This document shows, in pieces, positions 9,951 to 18,968 of a DNA stretch of 64,000 bases (positions are counted from its first letter, which is position 1; each line of letters begins with the position of its first letter). The stretch is from Saturnia japonica. Its lineage: Eukaryota > Arthropoda > Insecta > Lepidoptera > Saturniidae. The position numbers and the translations under genes were made by a program. The stretch covers positions 11,718,690 through 11,782,689 of the forward strand of contig CM065328.1 of NCBI GenBank assembly GCA_033032175.1, in the 5' to 3' direction. The notes under the pieces were generated by a model. It saw nothing but the letters and a program-made list of their open reading frames with translations. It ran no database searches and was not told the DNA's origin.

Positions 9951-11725
9951 TGAAAGGCCCTAAGTTATTATTACACGCCTCACGGTCGAGACGTTGTAGT
10001 GTCTCTGAGAGGCGGGGGAACGCGCAAGCGGTCTTGATGAGACCGAAGCGCTCCAGATGGTCATTGTAGTCAATGAGCTCGCGGATATCGTGCTCGCGAA
10101 GGAGCAGTATCATTAAGTCGTTACTATTAACGACAACGTTAGCGGGCGCGCGGGGCGCGGGAATATCCATAGCCATAAGGGGCTGTGGATTGGGGCGACG
10201 AGGGCCCCATGCGTTCTGCGATGAACGCACGGGTTGCGGTTGCACCGCGCGGGGTGCGGAGAGGCCGGCGGCGGCCGGGGACTGGCGCGGGACCGGCAGC
10301 GCGGGAAATTCCCCTGACGCCAGCGGGGGTTGCGCTTTGATGGCTGAGGCGGGGGGCGCCGCCCGGGGGGCCGCCTGCCTCTGCGTGCGTGGCCGCGTGG
10401 TGCGCGGGGCCTTGGGGCAACCGCGATAATTCGCGGGATGCCCCTCCTCCCCGCATAACACGCAGCTCGGGGGGACGACGGAGTCACGCTCGCGCGTGCA
10501 CTCCCGTGTGGGGTGGTCCTCTCGGCACTTTACGCACCGCGGACGAGAATGACAGTTACGAGCAGCGTGCCCGTACAGCTGGCAGTTGTGGCACTGCGCA
10601 GGCTGGTGGTTTTTGTATGGGGGCTCCACGTTAATCCCGGAGAGCCCGCACACCGTCTCTAGCTGGAAGATGGCCTTTCCCTCGGGGGAAAGGTCCAATA
10701 CGGCCACTACCATTTGTAGTGGCCGCTTATCTTTACTGTACATCCGGTGTATTCCCGGATGGGATAACTTTGCTCCTTGAGCGAGGAGCACACCTCCGAC
10801 GGGTCGAGCTCCACCGGAATGCGGCGGATGACCACTCGGAGGACGCGCCCTCCGCGAGAGAATAGGTGTAGAATTGCAGACCTTTCTGCCGGAGGAGGGT
10901 GGTGAGTTTGCGGTGAGTTTCCGAAGAACTCACCGAAATGGAAATCCCGTTGACTATATTCCTAGCCTTGTGATACTCGAGTTTGAGTCTGCGCATTTCA
11001 TTGCAGACTCCCATCCAGGCCGCCTTGTCCATTATAATTGGAGGTGGGGCACGCTCTTTTTTCCCGCCGGCGGGCGCGGGGAGCTGGGAGGACGCGGGGG
11101 CGGCGGCGCCCCTGATTGTTGCCTTAGCTATTACCTTAGGCGCCGGTTGAGCAGTCGGACGCTACGCGCCGTTCGCTTACGCGACGCCACGACGGTGAAG
11201 CCGTCGTTCTCGGTATCCATCTCCGGAGATGGATCCGAACTCGCGGGCGAGTCTTGTTCGACCGGAAGGGCCGAAAACGAATTTTTCGTCTTTAACGCGG
11301 TTTCCGTGGATCGCGCGGGACGGACGTACGGGCTATTTTTGGTAACCCTAGATTGTGACCGCGAATTACGCGGCCCTCGCCTGACGGAGGCGGGGCTTGA
11401 CCCGCGCGATTGGCTAGTCGGGACAGGGGGCGTGGCCGTAGACGTGGCCACGGCCCCGGATGACGCGGCGGACGGACGCGCAGCGCTGCGCGTGAGACGT
11501 TTGGGCGCGGCGCCGATGGCGCGGCGCCAGTCGGTATAACGGTCGCGGCCGTGACGTCATCGGCCGCCTTGCTACCTGAAGCGGCCGCCTCGCTACCTGA
11601 AACGGCCTCATGACGGGTCGCGGTCGCAGCGGTGCGACGCACGCAGGCGTTCTCAGGTAGATTACGGTATTCCTCGTCTAGAGAGGGACACCGTAATACG
11701 ACGAAATTTTGATAGCGCTGGTATT
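9937..11725 (-). pseudogene. Jockey ORF1 (Gag-like), frameshifted and cut short
   Basis: The 3' part (9937 to about 10,750) encodes the pre-C2HC region and three zinc knuckles (CHNC..., CVKC..., CVLC...) as in the intact ORF1 at 14,208-16,076. Upstream of that, five small deletions relative to the intact copy break the frame: near 10,752 (1 nt), 10,850 (1 nt), 11,030 (3 nt), 11,160 (1 nt) and 11,515 (1 nt). No substitutions were noticed in the same stretch. The frame ends at the joint near 11,725. Damage consisting only of short deletions close to a joint is as compatible with poorly polished sequence as with real decay. Confidence 0.8.
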
Positions 11726-12082
11726 AAAGAATCAGAAGATCTTAGCTTCCAGCAGCAGCAGCTTCCATTGGCTATGATACTTAAATAAGATAGATCGGGG
11801 ATATTTTGGCAGGATCCTGAAGTGACATGTTGTGTTTTTATTTTTAATTCATTAGCTTGTGTTTTTGACCCTATATTATGTAATATTGGTGGTGTTTTGC
11901 GTGATATAGTTTGGTTTTTGTGCATAAGTTGAACTGGATTATAAAATAAGCTGATAGCATTCATTCTGATATCCTACAAAGTTCTAACAAGGGAGCCACC
12001 ATCTTGTTAGGATAATGAATCGTTGTCAGCACTAAATAAAACTTCACTCTGTTGTTGAAACTGAATAGACACACATTAATGA
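11723..12082. repeat. Second copy of the left host flank (L')
   Basis: It is nearly identical to 6,123-6,482, differing for example by CGGGGATATT versus CGGGGAGATT and by target site CACACATTAATGA versus CACACATTATTGA. It includes the start of the older LINE remnant (minus-strand frame 11,662-11,964). Its left edge is the joint with copy A. Confidence 0.85.
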
Positions 12083-13665
12083 TTTTTTTTTGAACTGACT
12101 ACACTGTTCGCCTTAGGGGCCCTAAAGCCGCTGCGGCTTTTACAGCTTCACCGGACTTGGGGGCGAGCGCAGAGGGCACTCAGCCGCGAAAGTTTTGTGG
12201 ACGACTCGCACGAGGGTGCCAAAGTGGCCGGACCTCGGCTTGGGCGGTCGTCGCGTTCGCAAATAGGTCGCGATCTATTCGAATCCCTACACCTACGATT
12301 CGAGCTAACTAAATATACACATAGGCACGTTCCCTTCCTCCTGGGAGGAAGGAAGGAACCGGGCGTATGTGTATTCAATAATCGGAATGTTTCTACACTA
12401 ACTAGCGCTAACTAACTAGCGTAAAAAAAGAAAAAAAAAGGTCCCTCACAGAACCTATGTACCTGTGTGGTGTGCACGTGTGTATGTTCATACGTGTGTA
12501 GTGTTGTATGTAGGTAGCTAAGTGATGCACGTACAGTGTCACTTGTATCGCGCGGGCGGTTGCCTGACCCAAGGGTTTCACACCGAGGAACGGACCTAGG
12601 CTTGGGTTACCGCTAGAGAGGGTGGACGTGACGGGTGTGCTGGAGCGAAATTGACCGCCCGCCCTCTGCGGAGAGAACGGTGGTTACGCGGGCGTGGGCG
12701 CTGGCACGCTCTGTTTGGAGAGACGGATGTGTAATATTTATTCGAATTTTCGATGTGATCGTCGGGATCAATAAAAATATTGCGCGGCCGGCGTTTGCAC
12801 CGGATGTCCGTGGGTGCCGGAACATAAGTGGCGGCTGTTTTTATTAACGGATTCGCGTGGTTCGACGCGGTGTCGAAATACGAACGGGAGAGCTGTTTAA
12901 CGTAGGCATGTATCGAAGGAAGCTCCATATCTCTATGGAGATCTACGCTTCGAACATACCACGGGGCCCCGGTGAGACGATAGAGGAACCTATTCTGTAT
13001 CGATTGTAACCGTTTGAAACTCGACTCGGACATATGTGCGAACACGGCGCAACTGTATGTCAAAATTGGTCGAATACACGTCTTGTAGAGCGTGAGCTTA
13101 TGTCGCGTGGACATTTTACTCACCGAACATAACAGAGGATACAACCGGCCCAGGACCCACGCGGCCCTGTTCCTAACCTTACGGATGTGGGGTCTAAAAG
13201 AGAGCCTACTATCTAGGGTTACCCCTAGATATTTGGTCTCTCTTACATACGGAATCGGATTATCGTAGAGCTTAACAGGTTTAAGCTTCCACGGTATCTG
13301 TGACGAATCCGCATCGAAGAGCATCGCGGCGCTCTTCGAGGGATTAACGGCTATACGCCACTCGTTAAACCACTTCCCGAGAGTGGTCACGGAGCGTTGG
13401 ACTTTGTGTCTGAGGTGGGATCTATTCCTATCTGAGGCATATAAGACTGTATCGTCAGCGTATAGCCCTACCTCGACCTCCGGGAGTCGAGGTAGGTCAC
13501 TGACGTACAGGTTAAATAGGCTAGGAGCCAGGATCGAACCTTGGGGAACGCCTGAGCGTATTGGACGGGGCGTGGACAATTCACCTTCCACTCTATAGCG
13601 AAAGGTGCGATCTGTTAGATAGTCGCGAATTATTTTAATTAGCCTATCGGGGACTTCAAAGTGAT
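12083..13665 (-). mobile_element. 5'-truncated Jockey copy at the same target site (copy B1)
   Basis: It has a short tail (T9, 12,083-12,091), a full 3' UTR and the C-terminal part of ORF2. It stops at GTGAT (13,661-13,665) and is followed at once by CACATTAATGA (13,666-13,676), which repeats the sequence before its tail (12,072-12,082). That is a normal 5'-truncated LINE insertion with an 11-bp target duplication. Its target coincides, within 2 bp, with that of the full-length copy. Confidence 0.85.
12596..13665 (-). pseudogene. Jockey ORF2 C-terminal fragment
   Basis: The open frame holds the reverse transcriptase from just before GVPQGSILAPSLF through YADD to the normal C-terminus. The endonuclease and the N-terminal half of the reverse transcriptase are absent because of 5' truncation. 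It is nearly identical in sequence to 7056-8125. Confidence 0.85.
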
Positions 13666-14038
13666 CACATTAATGAAATTTCTTAAAATACCAGTACAAA
13701 TCGGGTAACGTAAACGATCGCGCGATTCAGGAGTAGGCACAGCGCCATCTATTGAGAGTCAATGTAATTAATATGTTAAATTGATAATATTCATGAATTT
13801 ACTTACAAAATTAATATAAAACTATTTGTTTACATTAGTTTAACATGAATTTACTATACAATTGGACAATCGTCATAACACATGACACTATAATTCACTC
13901 GAAAATGGCAGTAATAGTCTTCATTAAAGAGGACCGGTTGCCAAGTTAGGAAGAACAAGAAGATAGATAGACTATTTCAACCTTATCCTCTCTTCTTCTT
14001 TCCTTTATTTTCCACACTCGCTGAGCTCCGGAGCCACT
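13666..14038. repeat. Second copy of the right host flank (R')
   Basis: It matches 16,720-17,092, with differences such as TTTACATTAG versus TTTGCATTAG and AAGAACAAGAAG versus AAGAAGAAGAAG. Right flank and left flank together form one contiguous older repeat in the empty state. At 14,038/14,039 the sequence switches back into Jockey ORF2 with about 1 bp of shared sequence. Confidence 0.85.
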
Positions 14039-14221
14039 TCTTACAATATTGTAGTTCGCGATTTTCGGATCACGTTTAGCACGCTTTAAGAGCGTCTCCT
14101 GCACTAAAAGAACATCTACTTGGTGATCTTTAAGAAAGGTCGCGACGAGATCACGCTGCGGTAGTAGGCTTCGCGCGTTAAAAAAAGAAAGATTTAACGC
14201 TTTCGGCTTAAACTTTGCCAT
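14039..14221 (-). pseudogene. Jockey ORF2 N-terminal fragment
   Basis: Only the first 61 residues, including the N15 and E42 endonuclease residues, are present. Beyond 14,039 the frame runs into the duplicated host flank and stops. The start codon overlaps ORF1 as in the intact copy. Confidence 0.85.
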
Positions 14222-16076
14222 TGAAAGGCCCTAAGTTATTATTACACGCCTCACGGTCGAGACGTTGTAGTGTCTCTGAGAGGCGGGGGAACGCGCAAGC
14301 GGTCTTGATGAGACCGAAGCGCTCCAGATGGTCATTGTAGTCAATGAGCTCGCGGATATCGTGCTCGCGAAGGAGCAGTATCATTAAGTCGTTACTATTA
14401 ACGACAACGTTAGCGGGCGCGCGGGGCGCGGGAATATCCATAGCCATAAGGGGCTGTGGATTGGGGCGACGAGGGCCCCATGCGTTCTGCGATGAACGCA
14501 CGGGTTGCGGTTGCACCGCGCGGGGTGCGGAGAGGCCGGCGGCGGCCGGGGACTGGCGCGGGACCGGCAGCGCGGGAAATTCCCCTGACGCCAGCGGGGG
14601 TTGCGCTTTGATGGCTGAGGCGGGGGGCGCCGCCCGGGGGGCCGCCTGCCTCTGCGTGCGTGGCCGCGTGGTGCGCGGGGCCTTGGGGCAACCGCGATAA
14701 TTCGCGGGATGCCCCTCCTCCCCGCATAACACGCAGCTCGGGGGGACGACGGAGTCACGCTCGCGCGTGCACTCCCGTGTGGGGTGGTCCTCTCGGCACT
14801 TTACGCACCGCGGACGAGAATGACAGTTACGAGCAGCGTGCCCGTACAGCTGGCAGTTGTGGCACTGCGCAGGCTGGTGGTTTTTGTATGGGGGCTCCAC
14901 GTTAATCCCGGAGAGCCCGCACACCGTCTCTAGCTGGAAGATGGCCTTTCCCTCGGGGGAAAGGTCCAATACGGCCACTACCATTTGTAGTGGCCGCTTA
15001 TCTTTACTGTACATCCGGTGTACTTCCCGGATGGGATAACTTTGCTCCTTGAGCGAGGAGCACACCTCCGACGGGTCGAGCTCCACCGGAATGCGGCGGA
15101 TGACCACTCGGAGGACGCGCTCCTCCGCGAGAGAATAGGTGTAGAATTGCAGACCTTTCTGCCGGAGGAGGGTGGTGAGTTTGCGGTGAGTTTCCGAAGA
15201 ACTCACCGAAATGGAAATCCCGTTGACTATATTCCTAGCCTTGTGATACTCGAGTTTGAGTCTGCGCATTTCATTGCAGACTCCCATCCAGGCCGCCTTG
15301 TCCCGGATTATAATTGGAGGTGGGGCACGCTCTTTTTTCCCGCCGGCGGGCGCGGGGAGCTGGGAGGACGCGGGGGCGGCGGCGCCCCTGATTGTTGCCT
15401 TAGCTATTACCTTAGGCGCCGGTTGAGCAGTCGGACTGCTACGCGCCGTTCGCTTACGCGACGCCACGACGGTGAAGCCGTCGTTCTCGGTATCCATCTC
15501 CGGAGATGGATCCGAACTCGCGGGCGAGTCTTGTTCGACCGGAAGGGCCGAAAACGAATTTTTCGTCTTTAACGCGGTTTCCGTGGATCGCGCGGGACGG
15601 ACGTACGGGCTATTTTTGGTAACCCTAGATTGTGACCGCGAATTACGCGGCCCTCGCCTGACGGAGGCGGGGCTTGACCCGCGCGATTGGCTAGTCGGGA
15701 CAGGGGGCGTGGCCGTAGACGTGGCCACGGCCCCGGATGACGCGGCGGACGGACGCGCAGCGCTGCGCGTGAGACGTTTGGGCGCGGCGCCGACTGGCGC
15801 GGCGCCAGTCGGTATAACGGTCGCGGCCGTGACGTCATCGGCCGCCTTGCTACCTGAAGCGGCCGCCTCGCTACCTGAAACGGCCTCATGACGGGTCGCG
15901 GTCGCAGCGGTGCGACGCACGCAGGCGTTCTCAGGTAGATTACGGTATTCCTCGTCTAGAGAGGGACACCGTAATACGACGAAATTTTGATAGCGCTGGT
16001 ATTGAAATTCCAGCGCTTTCATCCTGGCTTGCAACTTGCCTATGCAAGTGGCCAGGTCGGTAACGTTATTTGCCAT
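14208..16076 (-). CDS. Jockey ORF1: Gag-like nucleic-acid-binding protein, intact
   Basis: This 623-residue protein is expected to bind element RNA and carry it to the nucleus. The start chosen is MANNVTDL at 16,076. An in-frame ATG 30 nt upstream is not conserved in the copy at 58,042, whereas MANNV is. The N-terminus has a possible short helix (IGKLQARMKALEFQYQRY). It is followed by a Ser/Ala/Pro/Arg-rich stretch, a pre-C2HC-type region (about 300-400) and three zinc knuckles between C405 and C463 (CX2CX4HX4C, CX2CX3HX4C, CX2CX4HX6C). The tail is Ala/Pro-rich. Three knuckles with the pre-C2HC module are typical of Jockey-type ORF1. It overlaps ORF2 by 14 nt in the -1 frame. Confidence 0.9.
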   Translation of the reverse strand: MANNVTDLATCIGKLQARMKALEFQYQRYQNFVVLRCPSLDEEYRNLPENACVRRTAATATRHEAVSGSEAAASGSKAADDVTAATVIPTGAAPVGAAPKRLTRSAARPSAASSGAVATSTATPPVPTSQSRGSSPASVRRGPRNSRSQSRVTKNSPYVRPARSTETALKTKNSFSALPVEQDSPASSDPSPEMDTENDGFTVVASRKRTARSSPTAQPAPKVIAKATIRGAAAPASSQLPAPAGGKKERAPPPIIIRDKAAWMGVCNEMRRLKLEYHKARNIVNGISISVSSSETHRKLTTLLRQKGLQFYTYSLAEERVLRVVIRRIPVELDPSEVCSSLKEQSYPIREVHRMYSKDKRPLQMVVAVLDLSPEGKAIFQLETVCGLSGINVEPPYKNHQPAQCHNCQLYGHAARNCHSRPRCVKCREDHPTRECTRERDSVVPPSCVLCGEEGHPANYRGCPKAPRTTRPRTQRQAAPRAAPPASAIKAQPPLASGEFPALPVPRQSPAAAGLSAPRAVQPQPVRSSQNAWGPRRPNPQPLMAMDIPAPRAPANVVVNSNDLMILLLREHDIRELIDYNDHLERFGLIKTACAFPRLSETLQRLDREACNNNLGPFNGKV

Positions 16077-16683
16077 GACGGCAGAAGAGGGAGGACAATG
16101 GGACATTTTTATTTTATTTTAAATTAAAGGCCTCCCTGCCTTAGGGGCAGGGGGGTGCGCCAAAAACTTAAAAAGACTATCGGAGTCGGCAAGAGACCTG
16201 TGGTCAAGGTGCAATGACACACAGGAAGGACCTATCAACCCTAAGGAGCCCTAACAAGCCCGGGGCCGAGGACGCAGACCGGTAATTAAACCGGGCTAGG
16301 CCCAAACAGGTTCCCGGGGATGGAGTGTGCAGGATCGGAAGGTTTGGCAGGAGACACCTGGGGCAAGACTATGCGATAACCGCAAAGGCCTAGATTCCCA
16401 GGCCCGTCCGAGTCTGGCTGTTTGCCTCTGAAGGAGACAACCAGCGGGCTGCTCGGGTCACGCCCCGCTCACTTTAGTTAGCACCGTCAGGTATCCAGTG
16501 AGCGACCACAAAACCGTGGATTTATAAAAAACAAGCAAGTCGCACCGAAAAGTGCGGTTTACCACGCGAGCGTTAGACACCAGTTGGTTTACGTCGTTAT
16601 TGCAACAATATATTCGAAATAAATTCCAAATATAAGATCGCAACAATTAAGTCACGTGATGGTCGAGAGCACAAACGGAGCGA

Positions 16684-16717
16684 CACGTCCGTTCGCGATC
16701 AAGACCAAATCGGAACT
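16684..16717 (-). promoter_or_regulatory. Internal Jockey core promoter: start site and DPE-like motif
   Basis: Taking the first element base (minus strand of 16,717) as +1, GGACGTG lies exactly at +28 to +34 (16,690-16,684). That fits the downstream promoter element known from TATA-less Drosophila Jockey-type promoters. The copy at 52,700-58,693 keeps the same motif at the same spacing (58,661-58,655). Such a promoter lets the element carry its own start site to each new location. Confidence 0.65.
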
Positions 16718-17092
16718 CACACATTATTGAAATTTCTTAAAATACCAGTACAAATCGGGTAACGTAAACGATCGCGCGATTCAGGAGTAGGCACAGCGCC
16801 ATCTATTGAGAGTCAATGTAATTAATATGTTAAATTGATAATATTCATGAATTTACTTACAAAATTAATATAAAACTATTTGTTTGCATTAGTTTAACAT
16901 GAATTTACTATACAATTGGACAATCGTCATAACACATGACACTATAATTCACTCGAAAATGGCAGTAATAGTCTTCATTAAAGAGGACCGGTTGCCAAGT
17001 TAGGAAGAAGAAGAAGATAGATAGACTATTTCAACCTTATCCTCTCTTCTTCTTTCCTTTATTTTCCACACTCGCTGAGCTCCGGAGCCACT
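16718..17092. repeat. Right target duplication and right host flank (R)
   Basis: CACACATTATTGA (16,718-16,730) is followed by host sequence duplicated at 13,666-14,038. A diverged relative in inverse orientation is at 41,640-41,760, where it runs straight on into left-flank-type sequence. This supports the view that R and L were one repeat before insertion. Confidence 0.8.
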
Positions 17093-17129
17093 CGGTTGGA
17101 ACAATAAAGTTCAGACCTGATGCATGTCA

Positions 17130-17650
17130 CGTCTTTTTAACCGACTAAAAAAATAGCCTTAGCCTAGTGGTCGTAAGCGCGACTGCTATGAGCGAGGTCA
17201 TGGGTTCGAATCCCAGGTCGAGCAATGTGTTATTGGGTTTTTCCTATGAAATTCTCAGTTGCAGCTCGGAGTTTGGTTTCGTACCCGATTAGGCAATAGG
17301 CTCACCCTCTATTACATGGGACCTAAAAAACATACTCGGTGAACTGTGGATGTACATTAGTACACCTCTGCTTAACCCTTCGGGGAATATAGGCGTGATG
17401 GTATGTTATGTTATGTTAAAAAAAGGAGGAGGCTATCAATTCGATAGTATAAATAAATATATATTTTAAGAATGTTCAGGCGTAACTTCTTCGTTTATGA
17501 ACCGATTTTGGATAATTCATTTTTCGTTGGAAGGGGATAGGTACTTCAAGGGACCAACATTTTAATTTCATTGGCATCGCACCTTCGACTTCGAAGATAC
17601 AGCATGTAACTCCTCAAAATCAACGAAGTTGGTTTTCGTTTTTAGTAAAA
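17130..17650 (+). repeat. Dispersed repeat 'T', split by a SINE
   Basis: It begins near TTAACCGACTAAAAAAA, is interrupted at 17,148-17,417, and resumes at AAAAAAAGGAGGAGG with the family's TTTATGAACCGATTTTGGAT block at about 17,500. The relatives at 2,752 and 41,338 are continuous across this point. Confidence 0.6.
17148..17417 (+). mobile_element. tRNA-derived SINE with TATGT tail (family 1)
   Basis: A-box-like TAGCCTAGTGGTCG (17,160-17,173) and B box GGGTTCGAATCCC (17,202-17,214) form the pol III head. A conserved body (CTCGGTGAACTGTGG..CTTCGGGGAATATAGG) follows. It ends in TATGTTATGTTATGTTA, flanked by runs of A that look like the target duplication. An inverted relative is at 38,111-38,372. 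It encodes no protein and depends on a LINE for movement. Confidence 0.75.
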
Positions 17651-18005
17651 ATCTCTTTGTTAAAGTTATTATACGTCTTTTAGCGAGTTTGGTAGAGGGT
17701 AAAGTTGATAAAGTAAGACATCATGTTCGCGGTCTGCTCTATGTAGATGCATATATGCACACAGTATAGCTGCGTCTCGTAACGGTGTCGCGAGTTCAGA
17801 GATTTTATCTCCTCTAAAAATATGCGTACCGCGCTAAAAGTTGTTTTAACTTGAACGCACATGAAATAACTGCACAGGAAATATCCGCACAGAAAAAAGG
17901 GCAATGTTAAATCAGCCCACAAGAAATATCAGCACTTGGATTTTTAAGAGAAATATCGAATTAATGTGGTATATAATTAATAATTATATATCTTAAAAAG
18001 ACCTA
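17651..18005. other. Spacer without recognised features
   Basis: AT-rich. An 80-codon minus-strand open frame (17,680-17,922) has no visible domain and is not supported as a gene. Confidence 0.4.
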
Positions 18006-18487
18006 CAAAATAGTAGAGGTGGGCGATTATGAATGATTTACATAATCGAGTTATTTCGTTAGTGAGTGATCATTCAAAATCGAATTTTGATTATGAATAA
18101 TAACTCATAATCGAGCCCTATAAGTATACTCAGAGGTGGGCGATTATGAGAGATGACTGAGTTGAGATATGTACTTATTAAAAGTGTAGAGTGGGAAGCT
18201 AAAAAAAAACAGGACGCGCACTTGTCAACAAGCTCTTCATTTATACCAATTAGCTGAAAAAAGGTCGTTCGACCATATTCATTACTACTTCTATCGAATT
18301 AGTAACTACTAATATTAATAACCTAGCATTAGTAATTACTAATCGTACTTCATTTATTGCCCACTCATCACCGAAATTTTACTAATATTAGTAGTTACTA
18401 ATGGTCATAATCGAAATATCTTGAGATATCTAAATAATCGATCGATTACATTAGTATATCTCGTAATCGCCCATCGCTACAAAATAG
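18006..18487. mobile_element. hAT-type MITE with 8-bp target duplication
   Basis: The element is 18,014-18,479. Its ends are TAGAGGTGGGCGATTATGA and, inverted, TAGCGATGGGCGATTACGA. CAAAATAG flanks both sides (18,006-18,013 and 18,480-18,487), the 8-bp duplication expected of hAT transposons. The interior has repeated TTAGTAACTACTAATATTA blocks in both orientations and a second left-end-like sequence at about 18,130. There is no coding capacity. A relative is at 23,406-23,829. Confidence 0.85.
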
Positions 18488-18689
18488 TCAGCGAGAGCAT
18501 AATATGTAGATCTTCTTAGGATCAGTCATAATAAGCGTTTGTCTTTAATAATTATTGGTTGGAGCAACGCACTAATGTATGATCAAAACTGATTAAATTT
18601 AATAAAAAATACTAATCATTTAAAATACGAAACAATTTGGAAGACGGTTGAATATTATATCTTATCATTATAGTTACAAACAGACACTA

Positions 18690-18860
18690 CAATTTTATTA
18701 ATTGTATAGATATATAAAAAATCATTACAGTTTTAAAAAATAAAAGAACCTAGCATACGTTACTTCTTATAACATTAGCTATCTGCCAGTGAAGTCCTGT
18801 CAAAATCGGTCTAACCGTTTCGGAGATTACCCTGAACAAAGACACTGCCAAAAAAATTAA
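18690..18860 (-). repeat. Truncated Helitron-family fragment
   Basis: It is an inverted match to the 5' half of the family at 34,105 (TTTCGGAGATTACCCTGAACAAA, AAGTCCTGTCAAAATCGGTC). The 3' CTAG end is absent. The surrounding 18,488-18,959 is otherwise AT-rich DNA with no feature. Confidence 0.55.
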
Positions 18861-18968
18861 ATTGTGTAGATTATAAGTCAGCATTCATTTTTATGTTTTT
18901 ACGTACAATTATTATTTTGTATGGATTCTTTTTATTCTGAAATAAATGTTTATTAAATATAATATTAG

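Larger units (their letters stand above)
6483..11725 (-). mobile_element. Jockey-clade LINE, 3' portion of the full-length copy (copy A)
   Basis: In sense order (right to left) this holds partial ORF1, complete ORF2, a 0.5-kb 3' UTR and a 68-nt poly(A) tail (T68 at 6483-6550). It stops abruptly inside ORF1 at 11,723-11,725, where the sequence switches to a second copy of the left host flank with only ATT shared at the joint. The missing 5' part is found at 14,039-16,717, which overlaps this copy by about 2 kb and reaches the matching target duplication. Copies at 12,083, 18,969 and 52,700 belong to the same family. Confidence 0.85.
14039..16717 (-). mobile_element. Jockey-clade LINE, 5' portion of the full-length copy (copy B2)
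   Basis: It contains the first residues of ORF2, a complete ORF1 and a 641-nt 5' UTR ending at 16,717, immediately followed by the 13-bp duplication that matches the left side of copy A. The overlap with copy A (9,765-11,725) is nearly identical apart from A's small deletions. Together A and B2 describe one full-length insertion of roughly 7.9 kb. Confidence 0.85.

Noticed and set aside
17148..17220. tRNA gene candidate (A and B boxes)
   Set aside because: No acceptor-stem pairing and no anticodon arm; the sequence continues into a SINE body. The same reasoning applies at 1,821-1,876 and 38,312-38,364.
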